From: Tetramitus jugosus | Lineage: Eukaryota > Heterolobosea > Eutetramitea > Acrasida > Vahlkampfiidae | Direction of reading: 5' to 3' | Length of the DNA stretch: 64,000 nucleotides | Assembly: GCA_937625935.1 (NCBI GenBank) | Contig: OW569349.1 | Coordinates: 186,001-250,000 of the forward strand | In this document: piece by piece, positions 28,740 to 40,019 of the stretch | Layout: every line of letters begins with the position of its first letter | Position numbering within the stretch: position 1 is the first letter of the stretch | The notes under the pieces: model-generated | What the model saw: the letters and a program-made list of their open reading frames with translations, nothing else | What the model was told of the DNA's origin: nothing | Databases searched by the model: none | Translations under genes and position numbers: made by a program

Positions 28740-31700
28740 TTATTTGGCATGTAAACGAACGAGTTTTGTTCTCAGTCGTTGCGTGAGTGTTCTTGCTGAT
28801 ATTGGTCCGTGATTGCTGCCTTCATCCACTTCAACACGATTGATCGAATTGGTAATGTCTTTGAGCCAGGCAATCTTGGTTTCGAACGAATTGAAGGAAA
28901 TGTCGAATATTTTGGCCTTCAATTTCGCCGAGGACAGACAATTGGCCTGCAAGGTAACTGAAACTTGACTGCCACCCATGATCACTGCATCGATAAGTGA
29001 GTAGATGCGCACCGTTGGTGACAAACTCAATTTCTTCTTCTCTCGCAGGATGAGCATATCATTGAAGAGATAAGCCTTTTGTTTTCCTTCCTTGAAAACG
29101 CATTGACCTTCTCTGACGAGTCGTCTCGAATCAGTTGCCAGCTTATCTACGCGAAGCATGCGACCAATTTGCTGTACTTTAATCTTGTTGTTCGCCTCAC
29201 GAATTCTCTCATTGTGAACCTTTGCACATTCTGTAATCATTTCAATGGCAGTCTGTAAATTGTCATAGTCACCGTGATCTGGAGGTGTCTGTTTCAACAG
29301 ATTCTTCAACAAGATCTCATATCGAGGGATTCTTTGAACAGGCATAATAAACAGTGATCCCATATCCAGACCACAACTTCGCTTGTTCTTCTTTGTCTTG
29401 TTGGCCCAAACTTCAAACTCCTTGTGCTTGGCTCTGTATTGTCGAATTGCTCCCATTGCTGGATCATACATGGTCAAATAGGAAATATACACATCGAGGA
29501 AAGGAATAGTCTTGATAAAGAGATCAGCAATCATCATAAAGTAGATGGAAACCGGATCCTTTCCTTGATACAATCCAAAACGCTCCTCGACCTTTCGTAG
29601 GAAATTGTTATTGACTGCAATGATTGCCTTCAGATTGAAGGGAAACATTTGCTTGGCTACCTTCTCGGGCACAAAACGTTTAGCGAAGAGACCAGTTTTT
29701 ACACCGGTATTCTTATTCAGCATAATTGGCTCATAGTACAAATCTTGCAACACTTGTAAGAATTTGAGGTACTTTCGCTCACTTTCCAAGATCTCGAACA
29801 ATAGATTAATTCTCTCCTTGTAATCAATCTGCTGCTCCTTCCTCAGACTATTTAGCTCTCTCAGAGTTTGTTTGTCAATCTTATTCACATCAAATATCAT
29901 ACTCTGACGATATGATTGATGAGATGGACGAGCAGGTGTTTGTTCCTTGACGACTGTGGTAGTTTCCTGAGAAATTTCAATACTTGGAATCGAATCTGTA
30001 GTGTTTCCAGCCATTGTTCCTCTGTTGTTCATCCTATTATACATTTGAATCGTTTCATGAATGAAATCTTGCACGATACAGATAATGTTGTTCAATATAA
30101 AGAGTGAAGGGCCATTGGATTCACTCTGTGGCAATCCATGCTTATGCTGATATAGCTCTTCTTCGATTTGTGATGTCAGCAAATCAATAGACTTAATAGG
30201 GACACTGACTTTCTTGTCGGATACTGAGCTTAGGTATGTGTAATAGAGTTCAGCAATCTTTGTCTTTCTAGCTTGGTCATTGCTTTCTGTCTTATATTGG
30301 AAAGCACCTTCCCAAAACTCGATGGCATTCAAGCAATCAGTTAGAGTTTGAGCAACACAAAATTGCTTAAGTTGGATGCGAAACTCGATATCGCTTAAGA
30401 ATTGATACACTACTGAGCTCTCTGGCTTTTGATCGACAATAAATCTTCGTGGAGTACTCATAGCCCTTAATCGGAAAGAAGTGGACGACGATCTCGCAGT
30501 GTCTACAGGAGAATCAAAAGTAAGCGAACCTTCTTCGTCTGTGCTCTCGACATTAGGTGTTAGATTAAGCGAGGGTATCCGAATTCTATTAGCTGGTGTT
30601 CTGGGAGAGGATGTGAAAGAGAGAGATGACGAGCTACTATCGCTATCATATGCGCTATCAGTGGCATCATCCTCTTCACCGGTCACTTGAAGGGCAGGTG
30701 GTGGTGATAACTGTCTGTCAATATTTTCTCTTCCATGTAAAATGAATCCTGGAGAGGTTGATGTGTCATCACTGTCGTCATCCAAGTTAAAACCTAGATC
30801 AAACAATTCAGTTAGCTCATTGAGATCAGTATAATCTTCCGTCGCTGTCGCTGGGGATGATATAGATCGATCTCCAGAGCCCGATCTGGCTCGAGAGGTA
30901 TGAGTATATCCTAGTTGACTATTACATCTCATCAAATCGACGAGGGCTCGCTTGTCCTTGTGCGTCCTAAGCAGTGGAGTAAATACTTTGACTACATTGG
31001 CGATTTCGGATTGAAGGAATCTGTTGTTCTCCACTCCAAGCGCTCGCAACTTTTTCAGCTTTAAGAATTCTTCTGGTAGTGTCATCAGTTGATTATTAGA
31101 AACATCTAAGTGAGTCAACTCTGTCATTGTTTCAATGTCACTAGGAATGAACAGTAGAGAATTGTTATTGAGACTGAGTGTTTCAATCTTCGAGTCGAAG
31201 AACTCGCTCGGGAAGTATTCAAATTTGTTGTGACTCATGTCCACATGCTTCAACTTTCTCAATTGTTCAAAGCCCTCAGGCAGTTCGAACAATCTATTGT
31301 TTGACAAATCTAAACTTGTCACATTTTTGAAACTCTCGGAGAACCAGTAAGGCAATACAGATATCTCATTATTATTCAAACACAAAGTCTTCACGTGCTT
31401 ACATAACGCCAACTCTGGTGGTAGGGTCGATAGATTGAGTCCAGATAAATCCAACTTTTCTTGCTTCTTTTCAATGCACTCCGTGATGATTACCGTGGCA
31501 GTATTAAAGGAATGTCGATTAGTGTCTATTCCACGACTCGTATCGAATCCATTCAGCTGATCCAAACGACTAATGTACAGCTTTTGTAGCATGCCTTTAG
31601 TAGAAATCATATTGTCTTCTTGTGCCTTTTTCTCAGGGATGGTAAGTGTATGTGTAAGTGCATCCTCACTCGTGATAATCATATTCAACACAGCTTGGAT

Positions 31701-34700
31701 TGTGATACTCGCAGTACAGGTAGCCCTGGACATTTCTTTGAACCTCATAGCAACTTTGGACGACCTCGTAGCAGCTTGAATAGTGTTAACACTTCGCACA
31801 TTGTCAGTATTGGTCAGAGAAATATTCACGGACGATTGAAGCTTTCCAATCTCGACAAAACTATCGTCGATGTTGTCATATCGACACTCAACAATGTGAC
31901 ATAACTCATTTGTAGTTTCTATGGAATCGAAGAGAGTATGTGCAAGGCCTATTGAACGCACACAGGATTGAATGGATCCGTTATGGCTCGCACCAGATTC
32001 AGCAAGGGGTACCCTCACGCAAGATTGGAGGATACCAATATCAACACGAGGTGTTAACATTGTTCTAGCAACGGATTGGACCATTCTCGCATCAAACATG
32101 TGTCCTTGTAATTGATCGAGGTCAATATTTCGTCTCATGCAAGTTTGTGAAGCAACACACATGTCAGTTGTCCGATCTAACTGTGTGATTTGTAATGATG
32201 AACACATAACACGTTGAAGAGTAGTTACTTGCTCATCTCTCAGATCCTTTTCGCCCAAAACAGCTTGCAAGCTTGAAACAATGTCACTTTCGCTGACACA
32301 GGCTGCTGCCATTGCACTTGATCGAATACAGCTCTGAGTTCTCGTTGTATCAGATATCCAGGAGTTGTTGAGACAGTGAGCACATCTGATCGATGCCTGT
32401 AGAATAATTAACTTTTGATAATAGACATGATGTTGGCTATGATGATCAACTCCGAGCAAAGTGGTTGAAATATTAGTTTCAATCTTCTCCAGATTTTGGC
32501 GTCTTACTGTTGATTGGATTAGAGGAATGGGTGATAGCAAGCACGAGAATTGCGACTTCTTGATCGTAGCTTCTACACATAATAAGTGATCAATGTCTGT
32601 ATTCACATATCGATCGGCTCGGAATCGATTCAAGGTGTGGAAAATATTGGTCTGAAGTTTTGGAACATTCGAGAGAGCAGTGTCTCCTTGTGCAATCAAT
32701 GATTTTGTTAAAGCATGAAGCGGATCAATCGGTGCGATATTACACCTTGTCTGTTGCAACTTTGATGTCGTACTTTGGCACTTGTACAATGCATCAAACA
32801 AGTGGTCAGACTCCAGTTTGGTCTTAATGCTGCTCGCTAATATCGTATGACAGACAATCGAGGATGGGAATAATTTCTGGTGTAGTGCTCGACGAACCAC
32901 TGCATATACTGTCAAATCTACTGCATCAAATGTATGATAAGTTGATCTGATTTGTGATTGTAGCTCAGCAATATATTGCTCCCTCCTTCCTATGTCATCT
33001 GATAAATATGACCGAACTATTGACTCGATCACAGGAATAGTATCCATATTCATCAAATTCATTGTTCTCCGCAAAATACACGATTGTAAATGTTCGACAC
33101 TCAATCTACAGGTGATGCGACGCCGCGAAACAAGTTTGCTTCTTGTTGCAGCATTCACTTGATCAATCGAATCAACATAGATCAGTTCTCCATAAGCCTT
33201 CAAAACATTTTGAATGATGGCTAGGTTATGAATCATCCATTTGTTGCGAATCAGACAGGATAGGACAGAACGGTCTGATATCTGATGCCCGCGCGTGAGT
33301 GCACTTTGTGACACTGAGGATATAATTCGAATATCCTGTGCATAATCCGTTGGAAAGATGGACCTACAAACTGCTTGTAACCGTGCCAACCGTATCTGTT
33401 GACTCCGCATGCTATCCTCACTCAAAACTCGCAACTTTTCTCTCTTGATGAAGGAAGATGAATTCTCCATTGCTAGCTTTTCTCTGACAATATCACTGTT
33501 CACAACAGCACCCATGCGTTGTACCATATGTAAATTAAAGGAATGCTTCATTTGTTCAATAAAGCCTTTTGATGAAAAACATAGTCGATCAACCATCGAA
33601 CAATAATACGTGTGAATGCAGTGAACCAAACGCTGCCTCACCAATCCTTGCAGCATTGTAGCTTTGCTCATGTCGAACCATGCTTCCACTCTTCTGGAAC
33701 TAGTCGTAATACAGCTGCAAGATATTTCCCTATTCTGATTCTCTAGACTTGCGTTTGCAAGAGATATTGTTGACTGTATCGCAGTGATACTCTTCAACTG
33801 GTCCTGAATGTGCTCTAGATAGAAAAATGGAGCCAAATCCAAGGTCATCAATTCTTGTTCGGTACTACTCTCATCACTCCCACGATCATCGCTCGTATCA
33901 TCCACCATATCATCAACGACAACTACTGTTGGTTCATTCACATCTTCTTTTTGAACAATTTTCTCTGAATCTACCCTTTCCTCACTGCTTGCATCAGCAG
34001 TCTCCTGAATCGCAACTTCTCTCTTCGCGTCCATCGTTTCTTCACTATTGTTCTCATCACATGGCGAAACAGTTTGTTGTTGTTCCTCTACATCATCGAT
34101 GACAACTTTGTCACTAAAAGATAATCTTCTGGCACAATTTACCACATCTCCATCGTCATCACCGTGCTTATTCTCCTCTGTGTTCTTTTCTGTTTCTAAT
34201 AGTGAGTCCAATGATAACTGTGGTGACATTGGTGTCACAAATAATTGATCATCCATCTCTGTTCGATGATCTGGAGTCAATGGTGTCACTGGTATTGCAA
34301 TGATAGGGCGATTGGACTCTTCTCCTTCGTCGTTGGGTATTTCCCCGACTCCCCTCTCTTCAGGAATTGGGGTATCCATTTCACTTATCTTTTCTTGCTT
34401 CTCATTGCCATCTTCATCTTTCAATGGATGCTGTTGAGATGTGCTCGTACTGGATTGATCCTCAACAACGTTGATGTCATCCTGATGGTTGTTGTTGTCA
34501 ACTTCACTCACATCAGTATTGCTCGATTCATCAACAACACTTGGTAACTGTTGCTTGTCATCATCGGATTCAATGTGGTCAACCACCTCCTGATGAGTTG
34601 TTGTTGATTTCTGTTGTTGTTCGTCCTGTTGTTTCTTAGCTACTGATGGTGGTGCCGTTCGTGATTTGAGAAGCACCCACACCAAGAATATGACAAACAA

Positions 34701-34721
34701 CGTCGCAATGATGCTTGGCAT
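28740..34721 (-). CDS. Giant membrane-anchored LRR-RGS-DH-PH RhoGEF
   Basis: 1993 aa, one exon. Order: an N-terminal hydrophobic anchor (residues about 4-20), an acidic Gln/Glu/Asp region to about 290, then a long zone (about 310-1010) with roughly 18-20 copies of a short motif like (I/L)QS-x-(V/I)R (for example LQSCVRVP, IQSCVRSI, LQSCILRR, IQSTVRRQ). After that come LRRs (about 1090-1230, LDLSNNRLFELPEGF type), an RGS domain (about 1437-1564), a DH domain (about 1632-1847, MPVQRIPRYEILLKNLLKQT), and a PH domain (to about 1970). DH-PH activates Rho GTPases; RGS binds G-alpha. The protein probably links heterotrimeric G-protein signals to Rho/actin at a membrane. The repeat zone resembles degenerate IQ motifs. 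Confidence 0.85.
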   Translation of the reverse strand: MPSIIATLFVIFLVWVLLKSRTAPPSVAKKQQDEQQQKSTTTHQEVVDHIESDDDKQQLPSVVDESSNTDVSEVDNNNHQDDINVVEDQSSTSTSQQHPLKDEDGNEKQEKISEMDTPIPEERGVGEIPNDEGEESNRPIIAIPVTPLTPDHRTEMDDQLFVTPMSPQLSLDSLLETEKNTEENKHGDDDGDVVNCARRLSFSDKVVIDDVEEQQQTVSPCDENNSEETMDAKREVAIQETADASSEERVDSEKIVQKEDVNEPTVVVVDDMVDDTSDDRGSDESSTEQELMTLDLAPFFYLEHIQDQLKSITAIQSTISLANASLENQNREISCSCITTSSRRVEAWFDMSKATMLQGLVRQRLVHCIHTYYCSMVDRLCFSSKGFIEQMKHSFNLHMVQRMGAVVNSDIVREKLAMENSSSFIKREKLRVLSEDSMRSQQIRLARLQAVCRSIFPTDYAQDIRIISSVSQSALTRGHQISDRSVLSCLIRNKWMIHNLAIIQNVLKAYGELIYVDSIDQVNAATRSKLVSRRRITCRLSVEHLQSCILRRTMNLMNMDTIPVIESIVRSYLSDDIGRREQYIAELQSQIRSTYHTFDAVDLTVYAVVRRALHQKLFPSSIVCHTILASSIKTKLESDHLFDALYKCQSTTSKLQQTRCNIAPIDPLHALTKSLIAQGDTALSNVPKLQTNIFHTLNRFRADRYVNTDIDHLLCVEATIKKSQFSCLLSPIPLIQSTVRRQNLEKIETNISTTLLGVDHHSQHHVYYQKLIILQASIRCAHCLNNSWISDTTRTQSCIRSSAMAAACVSESDIVSSLQAVLGEKDLRDEQVTTLQRVMCSSLQITQLDRTTDMCVASQTCMRRNIDLDQLQGHMFDARMVQSVARTMLTPRVDIGILQSCVRVPLAESGASHNGSIQSCVRSIGLAHTLFDSIETTNELCHIVECRYDNIDDSFVEIGKLQSSVNISLTNTDNVRSVNTIQAATRSSKVAMRFKEMSRATCTASITIQAVLNMIITSEDALTHTLTIPEKKAQEDNMISTKGMLQKLYISRLDQLNGFDTSRGIDTNRHSFNTATVIITECIEKKQEKLDLSGLNLSTLPPELALCKHVKTLCLNNNEISVLPYWFSESFKNVTSLDLSNNRLFELPEGFEQLRKLKHVDMSHNKFEYFPSEFFDSKIETLSLNNNSLLFIPSDIETMTELTHLDVSNNQLMTLPEEFLKLKKLRALGVENNRFLQSEIANVVKVFTPLLRTHKDKRALVDLMRCNSQLGYTHTSRARSGSGDRSISSPATATEDYTDLNELTELFDLGFNLDDDSDDTSTSPGFILHGRENIDRQLSPPPALQVTGEEDDATDSAYDSDSSSSSLSFTSSPRTPANRIRIPSLNLTPNVESTDEEGSLTFDSPVDTARSSSTSFRLRAMSTPRRFIVDQKPESSVVYQFLSDIEFRIQLKQFCVAQTLTDCLNAIEFWEGAFQYKTESNDQARKTKIAELYYTYLSSVSDKKVSVPIKSIDLLTSQIEEELYQHKHGLPQSESNGPSLFILNNIICIVQDFIHETIQMYNRMNNRGTMAGNTTDSIPSIEISQETTTVVKEQTPARPSHQSYRQSMIFDVNKIDKQTLRELNSLRKEQQIDYKERINLLFEILESERKYLKFLQVLQDLYYEPIMLNKNTGVKTGLFAKRFVPEKVAKQMFPFNLKAIIAVNNNFLRKVEERFGLYQGKDPVSIYFMMIADLFIKTIPFLDVYISYLTMYDPAMGAIRQYRAKHKEFEVWANKTKKNKRSCGLDMGSLFIMPVQRIPRYEILLKNLLKQTPPDHGDYDNLQTAIEMITECAKVHNERIREANNKIKVQQIGRMLRVDKLATDSRRLVREGQCVFKEGKQKAYLFNDMLILREKKKLSLSPTVRIYSLIDAVIMGGSQVSVTLQANCLSSAKLKAKIFDISFNSFETKIAWLKDITNSINRVEVDEGSNHGPISARTLTQRLRTKLVRLHAK

Positions 34722-35014
34722 GGTTGAAAAGTGCGTCAGTTGTTGAATGCTTGGTCTTTCTATCCCTGGTTCAAAAGAAGTCTAGTTGTTCCACAGTTGG
34801 TGCTGAAGTCGGATTGGATATTTCCGGTCCTCACTCGAATCGCATCTCATCTGTCAATCAAACTTTACAATAGGGCACACAAATAAAAAAAGATGTGAGC
34901 GCAGAAATAAGTGAAACAAAACGAACAAGTCGGATCAGATCAAAACCTTCAGGAGATTGGTTGTTGAATACAACGACCTTACTTGATAATTCAACTACCA
35001 ACTGATCGTACATA

Positions 35015-35494
35015 ATGGAAGATATTCTAAAGTTTGTTTTCGACCGGGAGAATGTGGTCATGTTGCTGAACACTGCTAGTAATCTAGCATTTGCTTGGAA
35101 ATATGGAATGAGACCTGGAGAAACCATAATGGAGAGCACTACGCTCAGACCACCCAACGTAATATCTGTTGATGCCTTGTCCATGTTGGGAGGTACTCAT
35201 CTGGCTCTGGCATTGCTCTCGTTAGGGAAACTCATCCGAAACCATCAAATATCTGTGAGTACAGAGAAGAAGGCCAAGGAAAAGTTTATCATCAAGCCTA
35301 AAAAGCGAAAGGTGGATTCCTTAATATTGCTCGTACTTGGTGTGGCCAACTTAACTCAATTGTGGATCCGCGCAAAATTGTTGAAATCACCCGGAGGTTG
35401 GACGAACTCTAATCTTAAGAAAACTACGGTGATCAATGCTGTATTGACTCTGTTGAACTTTGCCCTCATGTTCTTTTGTAAGATAAAGAATTGA
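35015..35494 (+). CDS. Small multi-pass membrane protein, unknown
   Basis: 159 aa from an ATG at 35015. Three clear hydrophobic segments (about 50-70, 100-118, 135-155) and a weaker first one (about 13-30), with a very basic loop (KKAKEKFIIKPKKRKVD, about 85-100). No family recognised. A four-helix layout of this size recalls small ER proteins such as Erg28, but no diagnostic motif was seen. Head-to-head with the RhoGEF, 293 bp apart. Confidence 0.7.
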   Translation: MEDILKFVFDRENVVMLLNTASNLAFAWKYGMRPGETIMESTTLRPPNVISVDALSMLGGTHLALALLSLGKLIRNHQISVSTEKKAKEKFIIKPKKRKVDSLILLVLGVANLTQLWIRAKLLKSPGGWTNSNLKKTTVINAVLTLLNFALMFFCKIKN

Positions 35495-35546
35495 GCTCTC
35501 GTCATCGTTTATGGGATAATGTTTTTATTCTAGAACTTCTTCTCAT

Positions 35547-36716
35547 CTAATTCGCTCCTTGGACCACTTCGCTCGTTGGTGCATGCAACTCAAACAGACC
35601 CTTCTTCAATAGGATGGAATCCGAATGATCTAACCAACTATTCAAATATCGCAAATATCGTACCCAGAACACAAGATATTTCGTTTCAATGTAAACAGCC
35701 TGCTTCACCACATTTGGCGTATCACTCTCTGCAACAATCGATCCAGCAACAGCGTTCGAGCGATTCACAGTGCCTTGCTTCATCATTAGCATTTTAAACA
35801 CATTCTTCCTGTCTTTCTCCTCACCAATATACACCTCTTCGAATCCAGCAGCATACAAATTCTTCCAAACTACTTCGGCCATCAATAAATCACCGTCCTC
35901 GTCCAACAACAGAGCTTCATCCAACGCGATACAAACACCATAGTGTTGCTGCTGTAGGACTCTTAAATCATCTGGGAATAGGCCTCCGACTTCCTTGACC
36001 TTAATCTCACACAGTGCCCAGAATTTGTTACACAGACTGGCACTAATGTATTCACCCTCCTTGCCCTCAAATCTCATTCTTCTATAGAATGCCCACAAAT
36101 GAAAAGTGTAGGTATAAAACTCTGAGTTTAACCAATTTTTGGCGGGAGTAGAAACATTGAGAGAATCGTAGAGCTTTGCGGGGAAATAGGTGTTAATGTG
36201 CTTGGTTAAAATCTCCCAAATGAGTTCCACACCAGGATCCAAAATTTTCTTTCGATTGTACGCGCCAAACATTCTCGTGAAATACGAGTGTTCATTGTAG
36301 AGCGGAACAGGGTCATTCATGTTGATCACTTCCTTGTCCTCTTTTGACATGGATGATGAAGATGCAGATTTGTTTTTCTTCATCTCCATTGCCATCTCTC
36401 TCACAACAGCATAGTGATCCATCACTTGACTCGCATCACGGTTCAACACACGAGTCACGAGTTGAGAGATGGGACTCATGGACTTCATGAGTTCAGAGTC
36501 AGATGGTTTTGGATGATTGACCAACACCCAATTCAATAGATTCTCCTTGCTCTTTGCTGCCAATTTGGCAATGTCGTGCTTGGGTCTCAATGATGCATGT
36601 GTTGTGGTTGTTGTTGGATCGGTTGCGTAGCTCCTATAGATGATGTGATGAAAAGTGTTGAGAGTGTTGTGGGAGCATGCATGTCTTGATCGTATCATTG
36701 CGGTTGCAGAACGCAT
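35547..36716 (-). CDS. UQCC1: Ubiquinol-cytochrome c chaperone CBP3/UQCC1
   Basis: 389 aa from the ATG at 36716. The N-terminus is Arg/His/Ser-rich without acids (MRSATAMIRSRHACSHN), a good mitochondrial presequence. The CBP3 domain covers about residues 165-300: FYTYTFHLWAFYRRMRFEGK followed by CNKFWALCEIKVKE. CBP3/UQCC1 binds newly made cytochrome b and aids complex III assembly in the mitochondrial matrix. A family-wide QQHYGVCIALDEALL segment follows. Head-to-head with the coiled-coil gene, 301 bp apart. Confidence 0.85.
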   Translation of the reverse strand: MRSATAMIRSRHACSHNTLNTFHHIIYRSYATDPTTTTTHASLRPKHDIAKLAAKSKENLLNWVLVNHPKPSDSELMKSMSPISQLVTRVLNRDASQVMDHYAVVREMAMEMKKNKSASSSSMSKEDKEVINMNDPVPLYNEHSYFTRMFGAYNRKKILDPGVELIWEILTKHINTYFPAKLYDSLNVSTPAKNWLNSEFYTYTFHLWAFYRRMRFEGKEGEYISASLCNKFWALCEIKVKEVGGLFPDDLRVLQQQHYGVCIALDEALLLDEDGDLLMAEVVWKNLYAAGFEEVYIGEEKDRKNVFKMLMMKQGTVNRSNAVAGSIVAESDTPNVVKQAVYIETKYLVFWVRYLRYLNSWLDHSDSILLKKGLFELHAPTSEVVQGAN

Positions 36717-37017
36717 GTTTTATCTGTCGTTGTCGCTTTCTTGTTATTTTTTTTGTTGTTTGTGTTTCCGACAATTCGGGAAAAAGAAGATAACCCGCCC
36801 CATGCGATCATTCGAAGCATCCAAGAAGAGAATTCGGAGATTCGGGAGTCGAGCATCATTTTTGCTCCAGGGAACCTCGCATCCCAAAAAAAAAAGAAGG
36901 TCACAACAAAAGAACAAATCACAACAGCAATAATAACTCCCAACAACCTCAACCAAAAAGCGCAAACTTTTTTTTTTGGTGTAACACTATCATCCTAATT
37001 ATTTAAAAAATCACATC
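36717..37017. other. Divergent promoter CBP3 / coiled-coil gene
   Basis: 301 bp, with an A10 run near 36886 and a T9 run near 36970. Short overlapping frames only; nothing supported as a gene. Confidence 0.5.
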
Positions 37018-39419
37018 ATGTCAGACAAGGTCACATTCAGTGTGACAGAGTTCAACACGATCCAACAAGAACTCGTCAGTCTCAAACAATCCAAGTACGA
37101 ACTGACAGAACAAGTCAAAAAATGTCAAGCAGAAATTACAAAGTATAAACTCATGGAAAAGGAGTATCAAAAGGTTCAGACCGTCATCAACAAGAGCAAA
37201 GAAAAGGGAGTCGTTCAAAAGTTGACAAATGATGTTGAAAATCTTCAAAAAACGATTGAAATGATCAATGTAGAACATAGAGAACAGAGTGAAGCACTGA
37301 GAAACAATGTTCAATTAATGTTGTTGAAGAATAAGGAGATGAATGAGGAGAAGGATGATCTCTCAAAGGAGAGAACGCGATTGGAGGGACGTATTGTAGA
37401 TATGAAGAAGCAAGGTAAGGCGGCACTTTTTTATATATTCGTGCTCTGTTTTGTTTGCGCAAAAGTTGAAAGATGACTCACCACTTTGTTTTTTTGGGAC
37501 AATTGTTGAATTTTTTTTTCTGCGATTGAAACTCATTAGAGATGCTACACAATGAATTCCGGAGACGCGTACAACAAGCGCTCGAGGACAATCAAGCACT
37601 CTACAGTCAAATTTTTGGAAGTGGAGATGGTGATGAACAATCGGAACAATCATCAACTACCACTACTACTGATGCTGATGCTGAGAGTCATGATGGCACA
37701 AATGACGAGAGTCAATCCACAGCTTCATCGGAAGCAACAAGCTCATCCACCAATAATGACACGTTGACCAAGCGCAACACGACTGCTGATCATCAATCTG
37801 CTGATCAAGACTTGTTGAACAATATTTCTCGATTGGAAACAGAATTGGCCAGTCAAAAGAAGCACTATGAAAAGGAAATTCATAATTTGGAACAGCAAAT
37901 TGAAGTTTGGAAGGAGAAGCATAAGAAGCGGTTAGAAATTGAGCAAGAGTTGGCCACAAGCCATGAAAACATTGCCAAATTGAATTCTCAATTGTCTGAT
38001 CAGCAACTATTGGTGACTCAATTGTTGGATGAGCGTGAGAAGGCCAATAGAGACAATCAGGAGATTATTTCTCGAATGTCTGCCGTACAGGAAGAGAGAG
38101 CCAACTTGCTGACATCGAATGATTCACTGAATCAACGCTTGCAGAATCTTCAGAAACAACTCACAACTGCCAATCAAATGAGAGACAAGATGAGAAAGGA
38201 CTCGATCGATTTGAGTAAAAAGATTTCCGACATGGAAAAAACGGAAGAAAGTCTCAAGAGCACGTTAGAACAGTACAAGCGATACAAGGATGATTTGGAT
38301 TCTGTGACGGAGAACTTTAGTACACTACAACAGAATCACAAATCCTCTTTGTCACAATTGGCAGCTGCTCAGAATGAGAACACTCGTCTCAAGGACACTT
38401 GCAGAGAATTGGACATTATTAAGCAAAAGTTGGAGCAAGCAGAGAAGAAGGTTGCGAGACTGACTCAGACTCACAGCGAAAACACGAAACAGCTGAAGAA
38501 ATTAATGGAGAATAACAAATTGTATCACTATCAATTGGAGGAAACTTCAAAGACATTGATTCATCACTTTGTTGAATCAACGATCGCTTCCTGGTCAACA
38601 AAGGTGTTGATGAATGATTATGAATCGTTGCAACATGAAGCATCCAAGGTTCCTGGTCTCATTGCTCGCGCTGAAACAGCAGAAGCTGATTCATCCAAGT
38701 GGCAATTGAAGGTCAAGGACACGAAGACTGAATACTTGTTGGAGCTCAAGAAGAACAAGAATTTGGTGAAGGAATTAAGATCGCAACTTCAAAGTATTCA
38801 GAGTGAACAGCAAAAGGGTATGGACAAGGGATCGCCTCGGCGTGTGCAGAGCTTCCAAGATACACCATCATCAGGCTTCGATTCACCTCGTGCTATGATT
38901 CGAACTGCACATTTGGGAGCACATAGCAGAACCAGCTCGAACACGTCGATTGGATCTCCAATGTCAGCCATGGACCCATCATCGGCATTCAACTCACCAA
39001 GCGCTACCAGCCAGCAAGCTACTCTTGAGCAACTGCAGAAGGACAACAACATACTTTTAACAAAGATTGGTGAGTTGCAACAAAACAAGTGGAATCTGAC
39101 TGAGAGAGTGCGTCACTTGGAAGAGTCAGTCATGCTCATGCAGGAAGACATGGAGAAGAAGCAAACAATTATCCAACATTACACGGAAAGAGAACGAACA
39201 GGTAGGATTGCTCCAGAACAGGAGAGATTTGCTCAAAACATGAAGAGGAAACAAGAACAAAAGACAGGTACTTCTACTGCTGCCGTCAATCCAGATGCCT
39301 ACAAACACATGCAACAAGTCATGCAAGAAACCTTGCTTCACAATATTCAGCTGCAAAGGGACATAAGAACACTGGGCACTGAGATTGCCAGGCTTCAAGA
39401 AAAGGTTCAATCCACATAA
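37018..39419 (+). CDS. Long coiled-coil (golgin/tether-like) protein
   Basis: Two exons, 37018-37414 and 37540-39419, with a 125-bp GT-AG intron; 758 aa. Nearly the whole protein is heptad-rich coiled coil, broken by a Ser/Thr/Asp linker (about 165-215) and by a Ser/Pro-rich segment (about 575-630, DTPSSGFDSPRAM). The C-terminus has a conserved-looking block, QQVMQETLLHNIQLQRDIRT plus LGTEIARLQEK, which resembles the end of CCDC186/GRIPAP1-type vesicle tethers. That assignment is by eye and uncertain. A role in Golgi or endosomal tethering is only inferred. Confidence 0.65.
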
Positions 39420-40019
39420 AGTATAGCCCTTCGAAACTAGTTTACTTTTGTTTGTCGTGTTCAGATATTGATAACCACTGTCTCCATGTACTGTCAGATC
39501 ATGCAAGTTGTAGCAGGTGTGAGTTACCCAGCCATGCAAGAGCTCTCTTACTTCTTGCAAGAAAAGTCCAACACCGAAATGTAATATTCTGTCACAAAGT
39601 GCGGTTGTTGATTTATGAGGTCCTCGTTCCGATGGTGCTTCCGTTTGCGTCTCAACCACTTCTGAGCACGACCACCACAATCAGCGAATTGAATTTGCTG
39701 CTCGCACAATTCCCCACACACCGCATTACTTGTTTCTGTAAATGACTTCCTGGAATATTCCGCTTCCAAAGAGCGATATCCTAACGTCATCTCCCAACAT
39801 GTCCAATGTCACCAAACGCGTCGGCTATCAAAAACCCTTTATCCAAAACCACATTTCGTAGGTGCAAGGTGTAATACCAACAGCCACCAATAAAATCTCT
39901 CACACAAAACCAACTCACCTCCTTGTTCCTCGTCAAAAAATTTGTTTGTAGTTCATTCTCACCCAAACAATTCAACATATTAAGCTAAACAACACTGCAC
40001 TGCGCAACAACGAACAACA
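39420..40019. other. Intergenic region, one weak small ORF
   Basis: 600 bp between two plus-strand genes. A minus-strand ATG frame (39790-39548, 80 codons, three cysteines, basic middle RKRKHHRNED) is the best candidate gene but has no recognised family and could be chance. The last 100 bp are the A/C-rich leader of the RhoGAP gene. Confidence 0.4.

Noticed and set aside
39548..39790. 80-aa minus-strand ORF with three cysteines
   Set aside because: No family, no twin CX9C pattern, and unremarkable context; noted only within the intergenic entry.
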